From Parasedimentitalea marina (GTDB taxonomy: Bacteria; Pseudomonadota; Alphaproteobacteria; Rhodobacterales; Rhodobacteraceae), in assembly GCF_004006175.1 (NCBI RefSeq), contig NZ_CP033219.1, positions 1,178,001 through 1,242,000 on the forward strand: DNA of 64,000 nucleotides, written 5' to 3'. Made by a program: the position numbers and the translations under genes. Shown piece after piece: positions 8,549-16,340 of the stretch (position 1 is the stretch's first letter; each line of letters begins with the position of its first letter). Under the pieces are notes generated by a model, which saw only the letters and a list, made by a program, of their open reading frames with translations, ran no database searches and had not been told where the DNA came from.

Positions 8549-9421
8549 ATGGATTGGACGCGCGTTCCATCGCTGGCGGCACTTCGGGCATTTGAATCGG
8601 CTGCCCGCTGTCAAAGCTTTAGCAAGGCGGCACGTGAGCTGAACGTGACGCATGCTGCAATTGCCCATCACGTTCGCGGGCTTGAGGCTGAGTTTTCCGA
8701 AAGCCTGATCATCCGGCAAGGGCGTGGTGTCGCGGTCACTGCAGCCGGGTTGCAACTGGCTGAGAGCCTTCAGGCCGGGTTTTCGACGATTGCCAGCGGC
8801 GTGGAGAGGTTGAGATCACAAAGTGAAAACAGGTCACTGAATATCACTGTTACACCCGCTTTTGCCGCCAACTGGCTGATGCCACGGATCGGGGAATTCT
8901 GGGCAAAGCACCCTGAGATATCGCTGACCATCAATCCGAGTATTGGGTTGACTGATCTTAGGAAAGACGGGTTTGATCTGGCGATCAGATATGGCGACGG
9001 GGGGTGGCCCAATGTCAAATCTGAACTGCTGACAGATGGAGATTTTTGGGTCGTGGCCCATCCTGATCTGGTCAAGGGCCGGACGGTCAGGTGTCTGCAG
9101 GATGTGGTTGGTCTGCCGTGGTTGATGGAAAGCCATATGATGGAACGAAAGGCTATTGTAGAACGGGAAGGCATTGATTTTGAACAGATAGACCTAACGC
9201 TTTTGAATACCAATGGGTTGGTGTTATCAGCCGTAGCCGCTGGATTGGGGATTTCTGTACAGCCCAAGTCCATTGTTGAGCGGGACGTTCAGGCCAGAGA
9301 GTTGGTTAAGATTTGTGAGCTTAATCAAGAAAACCTAGGGTACTATATGGTCATGTTACCTGACAGAGATCCTAAGGGATTGCGGGCGTTTCGGTCTTGG
9401 CTTCGGACCAAGGCCGCATAG
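8549..9421 (+). CDS. LysR family transcriptional regulator (GcvA-like)
   Basis: 290 residues. The N-terminal winged helix-turn-helix reads LAALRAFESAARCQSFSKAARELNVTHAAIAHHVRGLE, and the opening MDWTRVPSLAALRAFE is common in the GcvA-like subgroup. The effector-binding domain follows from about residue 95 (LNITVTPAFAANWLMPRIGEF). It reads towards the second LysR gene and lies upstream of the BCCT-linked catabolic operon, so it may regulate that operon or act independently. Its ligand is unknown. Confidence 0.85.
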   Translation: MDWTRVPSLAALRAFESAARCQSFSKAARELNVTHAAIAHHVRGLEAEFSESLIIRQGRGVAVTAAGLQLAESLQAGFSTIASGVERLRSQSENRSLNITVTPAFAANWLMPRIGEFWAKHPEISLTINPSIGLTDLRKDGFDLAIRYGDGGWPNVKSELLTDGDFWVVAHPDLVKGRTVRCLQDVVGLPWLMESHMMERKAIVEREGIDFEQIDLTLLNTNGLVLSAVAAGLGISVQPKSIVERDVQARELVKICELNQENLGYYMVMLPDRDPKGLRAFRSWLRTKAA

Positions 9422-9464
9422 GTGACAAAGACAGCAAAAGGGGACCGGAGCCCAGCGATGCAGT

Positions 9465-10355
9465 TCAATCCGCACTCATGATTGTTTCCCAGTTTGTGGA
9501 AAGGATGACAGAAGCTAATTTCTCTGCATAGTGTTGAAACGGCGACTTTTCCCGCAACAGCAAGTTGACCTGACGCCGGGATGTTAGGTCTGAAATTTCG
9601 CGAAAGACCAGATCTGACGGCGCGATATGAAGCACCGCTTTGGGCAGGATCGTGACCCATTCGTCAGAGCGAACCATTGAAATAAGCGACAAGGTGTTGC
9701 GGGCCGACAGGTCAGCATGAGAGGTCATCTCTTGAAACGTCTCGGACTCGATTGACAGACACAGGTCGTTCTTGATGAACTGGCTGGAAATCACATCCGA
9801 TAGCGTTACCGGGCCGGAACGAAGTGCCAGCGGATGACGTGGCGAACAAATCAGCCCAAACCGATCAGAAAACAGCGATGTCTGTTGAATGCCATTCACG
9901 GTGTGGTCATTTGAGGCGATCCCGATATCCGCCTTACCTCTGCTCAGCGCGTCAATGACCTGTTGGGAATCGGTGTCGCGCAGCTCAATCTTGGTGCCGG
10001 GGCAAACCGCGCGGAATGTCTGCACCATCGATGGGAACATGAGCCCCGCAACCGAAGGCACAGAGGCAACGCGTACAAGGCCCTGTGGTGCCACTGCCGC
10101 TGCCTGAATGGCCTTGAGGGTGTCATCAAACTGGCGCAACTCGGTTCGGGCGAGTTCAAAAATTTGCTGGCCGACAGGCGTTAGCTGGCTTTTGCGATCG
10201 CTGACAAACAGCCGCTGACCCAGGTGGTCTTCTAGCTGTTTCAGCGTCATTGAGAGGGCTGATTGGGTGCGACCCAAACGCGTTGCCGCATCTGCCAGAT
10301 TTCCAGCTTCGGCCACGGCGTTGAAACAACGTAACATTTCAATCTTGATTGCCAT
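9465..10355 (-). CDS. LysR family transcriptional regulator, divergent to the catabolic operon
   Basis: 296 residues. The helix-turn-helix is at residues about 5-60 (MLRCFNAVAEAGNLADAATRLGRTQSALSMTLKQLE), followed by a substrate-binding-type effector domain. It is transcribed away from the aldehyde dehydrogenase operon from a shared 94-base gap that holds an inverted repeat. This is the classic LysR layout, making it the best candidate activator of the operon at 10450-18176. The inducer is probably a substrate or intermediate of that pathway. Confidence 0.87.
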   Translation of the reverse strand: MAIKIEMLRCFNAVAEAGNLADAATRLGRTQSALSMTLKQLEDHLGQRLFVSDRKSQLTPVGQQIFELARTELRQFDDTLKAIQAAAVAPQGLVRVASVPSVAGLMFPSMVQTFRAVCPGTKIELRDTDSQQVIDALSRGKADIGIASNDHTVNGIQQTSLFSDRFGLICSPRHPLALRSGPVTLSDVISSQFIKNDLCLSIESETFQEMTSHADLSARNTLSLISMVRSDEWVTILPKAVLHIAPSDLVFREISDLTSRRQVNLLLREKSPFQHYAEKLASVILSTNWETIMSAD

Positions 10356-10356
10356 T

Positions 10357-10375
10357 ATTTCAATATTCCTGAAAT
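10357..10375. promoter_or_regulatory. Inverted repeat ATTTC-N9-GAAAT, likely LysR operator
   Basis: The perfect 5-base arms begin 2 bases upstream of the LysR start at 10355 and contain the T-N11-A spacing of LysR-type binding sites. The site lies in the divergent gap in front of the aldehyde dehydrogenase operon. Assignment to the adjacent regulator is inference from position. Confidence 0.5.
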
Positions 10376-10449
10376 TAGCTTAAGTTATTTAAATTTGACT
10401 GACATGGCGCAGTAAGTCCATTGTTTTCCTAACTCTTCGTGTGGGAAAA

Positions 10450-11904
10450 ATGATGTCTAATACCAAACTGAACCTGATTTCTGGAAACTGGGCTGCGGGC
10501 GAAAGCGAAGTTGAAAATCGCAACCCATCAGATCTGAGCGACATGATTGGCATGTTCACGCAGGCCAGCACTGACCAATTGGAAGACACCCTGGACCAGG
10601 CGCAGATCGCGCAGCGGGAATGGGCGGCCTATGGGCTTGAGCGCAAGCAATCGGTGCTGATGGCAATCGGTAACGAACTGATGGCGCGGGCCGAGGAGCT
10701 GGGCACATTGCTAAGCCGGGAAGAGGGTAAACCACTGGCCGAAGGCAAAGGCGAGGTTTTCCGTGCTGGCCAGTTCTTTACCTATTACGCCGCTGAATGT
10801 CTTCGTCAGCTGGGTGAAAATGCAGATTCGGTGCGCGCCGGTGTTGAAATCGACGTGCGCCGCGAGGCGGTGGGAGTGGTTGCTGTTATCTCCCCATGGA
10901 ACTTTCCCACCGCGACCGCATCTTGGAAGATTGCGCCGGCCCTGTGTTATGGCAATGCGGTGGTTTGGAAACCGGCCAACATCACCCCGGCCTCGGCTGT
11001 GGCACTGACGGAAATCATTGCCAAACAGGATATTCCCAAGGGGCTGTTCAGCCTGGTGATGGGATCGGGTCGTTCAATCGGGCAACAGCTGGTGGAAAGC
11101 CCCAAGGTAAACGCAATTTCCTTTACCGGGTCTGTGCCTGTGGGCAAAGGCATCGGCATGGCCGCCATTCAGAACCTGACCAAGGTTCAGATGGAAATGG
11201 GCTCAAAAAACGCTTTGGCGGTGATGGATGACGCCGATCTGGATCTGGCGGTTACGCTGGCTTTGGGTGGGGCGTTTGGCAGCACCGGTCAAAAATGCAC
11301 CGCCTCGTCGCGGTTGGTGGTTCACCATGCGGTGCACGACAGTTTCGTGGAAAAGCTGGTCGCGGGCACCAAGTCAATGAAGGTGGGCCACGCGCTGCAT
11401 GAGGGCACCCAATTGGGGCCGGTGGTCAGCCAGCAGCAGCTGAGCGAAAACCTTGCCTATGTGGACCTGGGCCGCTCTGAGGGCGCAGAACTGGCCTGTG
11501 GCGGGGCGCGGTTGGAGATGCCGCATGATGGGTTCTACATGTCACCCGGTGTGTTTTTGAACAGCACCAATGATATGCGCATCAACCGCGAGGAAATGTT
11601 TGCACCACTGACCTCGGTGATCAAAGTGGACAGTTATGACGAGGCCCTAAGCGTGGTCAATGACACCAATTTTGGCCTGACATCGGGTATCGTGACCCAG
11701 AGCCTGGCCCGGTCTACCCATTTCCGTCGCAATGCGCGTACCGGTGTGGTGACTGTCAACCTGCCAACCGCAGGCACAGATTATCACGTGCCCTTTGGCG
11801 GTCGCGGGGACAGCTCGTACGGACCGCGCGAACAGGGGAAATCAGCTGCTGAATTCTATACCACCGTCAAAACAGCCTATATCAGCGCCGGGACACCGGT
11901 CTGA
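10450..11904 (+). CDS. NAD(P)-dependent aldehyde dehydrogenase
   Basis: 484 residues from the ATG at 10450; an ATG at 10453 is equally possible and a GTG lies at 10441. The Rossmann segment ISPWNFP, the general base Glu249 (in EMGSKNA) and the catalytic Cys283 (in GQKCTASSR) are all present, so it should be active. The closest look is to semialdehyde dehydrogenases such as 2-oxoglutarate or succinate semialdehyde dehydrogenase. It is the first gene of a six-gene operon; its stop overlaps the next start as TGATG. It probably oxidises an aldehyde made during breakdown of the compound imported by the BCCT carrier. Confidence 0.9.
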   Translation: MMSNTKLNLISGNWAAGESEVENRNPSDLSDMIGMFTQASTDQLEDTLDQAQIAQREWAAYGLERKQSVLMAIGNELMARAEELGTLLSREEGKPLAEGKGEVFRAGQFFTYYAAECLRQLGENADSVRAGVEIDVRREAVGVVAVISPWNFPTATASWKIAPALCYGNAVVWKPANITPASAVALTEIIAKQDIPKGLFSLVMGSGRSIGQQLVESPKVNAISFTGSVPVGKGIGMAAIQNLTKVQMEMGSKNALAVMDDADLDLAVTLALGGAFGSTGQKCTASSRLVVHHAVHDSFVEKLVAGTKSMKVGHALHEGTQLGPVVSQQQLSENLAYVDLGRSEGAELACGGARLEMPHDGFYMSPGVFLNSTNDMRINREEMFAPLTSVIKVDSYDEALSVVNDTNFGLTSGIVTQSLARSTHFRRNARTGVVTVNLPTAGTDYHVPFGGRGDSSYGPREQGKSAAEFYTTVKTAYISAGTPV

Positions 11905-12884
11905 TGCGTATCGACGGCCTGCAATATGCCAATTGGTCCGAAAAGATCTTTCGGCAATTGCGGGAGGGCGGAGTGGATGCCGTTCACGTCACCATTGCCT
12001 ATCACGAGACGTTTCGCGAAACGGTGCTGAACTTTGAACGGTGGAACCGCTGGTTTGAGCAGTATCCGGACCTGATCATGAAAGGCCAGTGGGTCAGCGA
12101 CGTTGATAAGGCACGTGAAACCGGACGCACGGCGATTTTCTTTGGGTTTCAGAACCCCAGCCCGATGGAAGATGACATTGGGCTGATCGAAATTCTGCAT
12201 ACGCTGGGGGCCCGGTTCATGCAGCTGACCTATAACAATCAGTCGCTGCTGGCGACTGGATGTTACGAGAGCGAAGACACCGGCATTACCCGTATGGGGC
12301 GGCAGGTCATCAAAGAGATGAACCGTGTTGGCCTGGTGATCGACATGAGCCACTCTGCCGATCGGTCGACTATTGAAGCGGCCGATCTCTCCGGGCGCCC
12401 AATCGCCATCACTCACGCGAATCCCTATGATTGGGCGCCTGCATTGCGCAATAAGAAAGATGATGTGATCCGGGCAGTGACCGAAAACGGCGGCATGTTT
12501 GGGTTCTCGATTTATCCGCATCATCTGAAGAACAAGTCGGAGTGCACCCTGCAAGAGTTTTGCGAGATGATCGCGCGCTGTGCGGATCGGTTCGGTGTAG
12601 ACAATTTGGGCATTGGCAGTGATCTTTGCCAGGATCAACCCGACACGATCGTCGAGTGGATGCGCGTTGGTCGGTGGACCAAGGATATCGACTACGGTGA
12701 AGGCTCGGCCGATAAACCCGGTTTTCCGGAGATGCCCACGTGGTTTCGTGACAACCGTGATTTTGGAACTCTGGAAAGCGGGCTGCGCGCGGTCGGTATG
12801 TCCGAGACTGAAAGTGCCGCAATCCTGGGCGGCAACTGGCATCGGTTTTATGCCGCAAACTTTACGCCGCTGGTTAACGGATGA
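11904..12884 (+). CDS. M19 (renal dipeptidase) family hydrolase homologue with altered metal site
   Basis: 326 residues. The fold is recognisable from EMNRVGLVIDMSHSA and RPIAITHA, which keep two histidines (150 and 171) of the dizinc centre. The N-terminal His-x-Asp ligand pair is not seen: the expected D-G-H-x-D reads D-G-L-Q-Y at residues 4-8. The bridging glutamate position reads GFQN (Gln83). It resembles the dipeptidase-like protein found in dimethylglycine/betaine catabolic clusters of pseudomonads. It overlaps both neighbours by 1 and 4 bases. The substrate is unknown; it may act on an amide or N-acyl bond, or be non-hydrolytic. Confidence 0.8.
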   Translation: MRIDGLQYANWSEKIFRQLREGGVDAVHVTIAYHETFRETVLNFERWNRWFEQYPDLIMKGQWVSDVDKARETGRTAIFFGFQNPSPMEDDIGLIEILHTLGARFMQLTYNNQSLLATGCYESEDTGITRMGRQVIKEMNRVGLVIDMSHSADRSTIEAADLSGRPIAITHANPYDWAPALRNKKDDVIRAVTENGGMFGFSIYPHHLKNKSECTLQEFCEMIARCADRFGVDNLGIGSDLCQDQPDTIVEWMRVGRWTKDIDYGEGSADKPGFPEMPTWFRDNRDFGTLESGLRAVGMSETESAAILGGNWHRFYAANFTPLVNG

Positions 12885-14575
12885 CTGGCAGCGCCCCCCT
12901 CACACTCACTGTTCGTGATCCCAAGCAAGTCATGCGGCTCAAGCGGCTGGGATCCTTGCATCAGTGCCGCCTGAGTTTCATGCGGATTTTGACGCGGCGC
13001 ATGGCGGATGAAGCCTGGGAGTTTTCGTGTCCGGTGTTCAACATTGGTGCGGATGGAACAGGCCACGCGGTCTATTGTGCCAAAGGCCCGGAACGTACGT
13101 ATTCGCTGGTGGCGTTTGCCCATGACCTGCCAGCTGAAATGCGGTCGGACCGGGTGATTGCAGAAGCCTGGGATGCGACGTTTACACTGTTTGACGGCAT
13201 CCCGGATGCAAATGACATAACACGGTTGTCGCAGAATGTTCCGTTACAAGAAGCGGGTCGGGTCAGCGAAAGTGAGCTTTCCCTTTCGCGGGCAAATCGT
13301 TCGGTTCGGTTGTGGAAGCACGTTGTCGAAGCGTTGGCCGCCGGACAGCAACCGGACCCCGAGCAACTGGCCAGTGTCGGTTATCTGATGCGCACCACGG
13401 CCGTCTATGGCTCGGGTAAATTCGGGGCTGCGGACCGTGAGGTCATCGCGGACAGGCCAGAGTTTGCCGCACCTTTTCAGGCCGAGATGTTGTCGGTGTT
13501 TTTGACCCGTGGATTTGTGCGGGATCTGGTGGAACACGAGGCCCGGATCAAAGGTGGCGCGGCAGCGGTTCCATTGAACCCCGAGGTTGCGGGGCAGCTG
13601 GGGATTGGCAATTCTACCGGACTTGGCATGGCTCCCTTCATCGTCAACCACCCGATGTTGTTCAACAATTGGATCATGGCGCGCGAGCAGGCGTTGTTGC
13701 GGGTCCGGCAGGTGCAGCGCGCCACCCAGGCAGAAATCGATCAGTTTATCGAGATGCTGGGGCGGAGCTCGCGCTCGATCGAACACTGGCACTCGCAACA
13801 TCCGGTGCAGGTGGCCAAGCTTGGCGCGCTGGGCGACGATTTGACTGCGGTTTTCAGATATCTGGCGGATCTTGATCTGAGCAAAGAATACCCATGGGAC
13901 CAGCTGGTACGGTGGGCCGAGGCGCGCCTGAGCGAAGAAGGTCAGGAGCTGTTGGTCTCCTTGTTGATGGAGCCCTACGGTCATCTTGTGGATGACCTGG
14001 CCGCCGAGTTATCGGATGACAATTCAGATGCCTTTGTCATTGACGGCAGTATGGCCGTCGGCACGTTGAATGATCTGATCCAGAACAGCTATGGATGGGC
14101 GCTGGAGCTGGATTGGTCCAACCGGGAAAACTGCGCACGTGCCTGGTATGTCTCGGCTGAGAAGCTTGAGCCCCGTATCGGGTCTCGGTTTGAGGAGCCA
14201 ATTACAGATTATGAGCAACCATTGGCGCCCGCGCGGGATGCAGCAGCGGTTTATGGGGCATTAGGGGCTTGGGGCCGGGATAAAACGGTCGCAGATTTTC
14301 TGCTGCGCCATCCGGAACATCGTCACACGGTCCGGCGTGTACAGATCAGCGCGATGGCACCCTATAGCGAGATCCAAGACAATACCATTGGCGAGGACAT
14401 TCTGCCGATTGATATGTTGCGGGCCAAACTATCCTTCTTTGGTGCCACTCATTTTGACCCGCGGTCTGATCGATGGGTGCGGATTTGCATGTTCCAGGGC
14501 GCGCCATATCCCAATGAACTGACACAGGACAATGCCGACTACTGGGTCTATCCGGGGTTGGAGGCGAGCCCATGA
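12881..14575 (+). CDS. Conserved-looking hypothetical protein, 564 residues, no recognised domain
   Basis: I do not recognise this protein. It has no signal peptide, membrane helix or cofactor motif. It is acidic overall and looks soluble and globular. A central stretch about residues 240-300 (GIGNSTGLGMAPFIVNHPMLFNNWI) is rich in Gly, Asn and Pro and may be a conserved core. Starts and stops overlap both neighbours (ATGA on each side), so it is an integral part of the catabolic operon. A role as enzyme or enzyme subunit for the imported substrate is inferred from position only. Confidence 0.75.
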   Translation: MTGSAPLTLTVRDPKQVMRLKRLGSLHQCRLSFMRILTRRMADEAWEFSCPVFNIGADGTGHAVYCAKGPERTYSLVAFAHDLPAEMRSDRVIAEAWDATFTLFDGIPDANDITRLSQNVPLQEAGRVSESELSLSRANRSVRLWKHVVEALAAGQQPDPEQLASVGYLMRTTAVYGSGKFGAADREVIADRPEFAAPFQAEMLSVFLTRGFVRDLVEHEARIKGGAAAVPLNPEVAGQLGIGNSTGLGMAPFIVNHPMLFNNWIMAREQALLRVRQVQRATQAEIDQFIEMLGRSSRSIEHWHSQHPVQVAKLGALGDDLTAVFRYLADLDLSKEYPWDQLVRWAEARLSEEGQELLVSLLMEPYGHLVDDLAAELSDDNSDAFVIDGSMAVGTLNDLIQNSYGWALELDWSNRENCARAWYVSAEKLEPRIGSRFEEPITDYEQPLAPARDAAAVYGALGAWGRDKTVADFLLRHPEHRHTVRRVQISAMAPYSEIQDNTIGEDILPIDMLRAKLSFFGATHFDPRSDRWVRICMFQGAPYPNELTQDNADYWVYPGLEASP

Positions 14576-15219
14576 GCTATTCGTTGAACGAAGTAGAGGC
14601 CCACAGCAAACGTGCAGCGCGTGGGGCAGGGCTGGACTGGGGGCTGGCGGAAGAGGCCGCCAAGGCGACAAGGTGGATTTGCGCGCAGGGTCTTGACGGG
14701 TGCCGGGTGCTGGCCAATCTGCTGGACGTCTATCAGACCAATCCGCAAAAGCTTGGGTCCCCACTGTCATTGACTGGCGAGTGGCACGGATCGGCGGATC
14801 TGCTTTGCCCGGTTCGAACCGGGGCCTCACTGTCGGATTCTGCGCAGCGGGTTACCGCGGACGGGGTCGAGATCCGCGATTTGTCGAGCCCGTTGATCAT
14901 CCTGCCATTTGTCGCGGCGGTGGCGCGCAGAACGAACACCTGCCTGCAGGTGACTTGGGCGGATGCGATCATCACAACAGATGGAAAAACACATAAGCAG
15001 CAGTTCGCAACTGATATGGCCGCTTATGTCGAACAGGTTGATTGCATGGCAATTGCCCACGCGACTGCGCTGACTGACGGTGCAAAATCAACCCATCGTG
15101 CCACCCCCAGCAGTCAAGTCTGGGAGACACTCAATTCACTGGCTGCACTGACTTATGCGCCCGCGACGGAAACCTCGCGGCGACTTGGGGCAGGCGCTGG
15201 GCAATCTGACAATGACTAA
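14572..15219 (+). CDS. DUF3726 family protein
   Basis: 215 residues, soluble. The opening SLNEVEAHSKRAARGAGLDWGLAEEAAKATRWI matches my memory of the DUF3726 family, whose function is undefined. It overlaps the 564-residue gene by 4 bases and is followed 12 bases later by the Ldh-family oxidoreductase. The two unknown proteins are stacked together in the operon, suggesting a joint function. Nothing in the sequence indicates a cofactor. Confidence 0.65.
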   Translation: MSYSLNEVEAHSKRAARGAGLDWGLAEEAAKATRWICAQGLDGCRVLANLLDVYQTNPQKLGSPLSLTGEWHGSADLLCPVRTGASLSDSAQRVTADGVEIRDLSSPLIILPFVAAVARRTNTCLQVTWADAIITTDGKTHKQQFATDMAAYVEQVDCMAIAHATALTDGAKSTHRATPSSQVWETLNSLAALTYAPATETSRRLGAGAGQSDND

Positions 15220-15231
15220 TCCGGAGGTCTT

Positions 15232-16242
15232 ATGACTGAAACACGAACCCTAAGCCTTGCTGAAATCGAAGAGCTGTCGTTCAAGGCGCTGGTTGCGGCT
15301 GGCACCTCTGCGGGCAACGCACGCCCGCTGGCAATTGCAACTGCCGCGACCGAGGCGGACGGTGTTGCCAGCCATGGGTTGGCCTATATCCCGATCTATG
15401 CCGAACATGTTCAGTGTGGAAAAGTCGATGGTCAGGCTGTTCCCAAGCTGGAAGTGCCCCGGCCGGGCGTTATCACAGTGGACGCCGCAACCGGGTTTGC
15501 ACATTCAGCCATCGACAAGGGGTTTGATCAACTGATCCCACTGGCCCGCCAGCAAGGTGTTGCAGCGCTGTCGATCCGCAATTCCTATAATTGCGGCGTA
15601 TTGGGCTATCACACCAATCGCCTGGCCGAATCGGGTCTTGTTGGCATCGGTTTCACAAACGCGCCGGCCTCGATTGCGCCCTCGGGGGGCTACAAGCCGG
15701 TTGTCGGAACCAACCCCTTTTCCATTGCCGCGCCGGGAATTGACGGAAAACCGACGATATTAATCGATCAAAGCGCCAGTACCATCGCCAAGAGTGAAGT
15801 GATGAAACATGCGCGCGAAGGCAAACCTATACCTGTGGGCTGGGCATTGGATGGCGAAGGCAATCCAACCACAGACCCAAATGTCGGCCTGAAAGGGTCG
15901 ATGGCACCATCTGGTGGATACAAGGGCGTCGGCGTTGCCCTGTTGGTGGAAATGATGGCAGCGGCCCTGACCGGGGCCACGTTGGGGATCAATGCCTCGC
16001 CGTTTTCTGGCACCGCAGGCGGTCCGCCCAAAACCGGCCAGTTCTTTCTGGCGATTGATCCGGCAGCGACCGCTGGAGATGCCTTTGCGGGTCGCATCAC
16101 GGAACTGGCACAGGCCGTTCACGCCCAGGATGGAGCCCATCTGCCTGGCGACGGCCGTACGAAAAAACGCGCTTTGGCGCAGACACAAGGCGTTGCGGTC
16201 AACACCGCAACTCTTGCCCGGATCGAGGCACTTCTCGGTTAG
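15232..16242 (+). CDS. Ldh family NAD(P)-dependent oxidoreductase (malate/L-lactate dehydrogenase type)
   Basis: 336 residues. The family signatures are SHGL near residue 46, NPFSIAAPG near 163 and GYKGVGVALLVEMM near 226. This fold includes ureidoglycolate, sulfolactate and delta-1-piperideine-2-carboxylate/pyrroline-2-carboxylate reductases. The sequence LIDQSAST in place of the usual LDMATS-like element leans towards the cyclic imino-acid reductase branch. That would fit catabolism of an amino-acid or betaine substrate, but the exact reaction is not determined. AGGAG-like GGAGG at 15222-15226 precedes the ATG. Confidence 0.82.
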   Translation: MTETRTLSLAEIEELSFKALVAAGTSAGNARPLAIATAATEADGVASHGLAYIPIYAEHVQCGKVDGQAVPKLEVPRPGVITVDAATGFAHSAIDKGFDQLIPLARQQGVAALSIRNSYNCGVLGYHTNRLAESGLVGIGFTNAPASIAPSGGYKPVVGTNPFSIAAPGIDGKPTILIDQSASTIAKSEVMKHAREGKPIPVGWALDGEGNPTTDPNVGLKGSMAPSGGYKGVGVALLVEMMAAALTGATLGINASPFSGTAGGPPKTGQFFLAIDPAATAGDAFAGRITELAQAVHAQDGAHLPGDGRTKKRALAQTQGVAVNTATLARIEALLG

Positions 16243-16340
16243 GAAAACGCCTGTCTGGGGAAGGCAGGCCAAGGGAACGGGTTACAGATTGACCCAATCC
16301 TAATGCTCGGAATGAGTTAACAGTGGAAGGGAGAGTTCCA

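Noticed and set aside
13244..13984. Minus-strand open frame of 246 codons inside the 564-residue gene
   Set aside because: The plus-strand gene has exact start/stop overlaps with its neighbours; the antisense frame has none and no family features.
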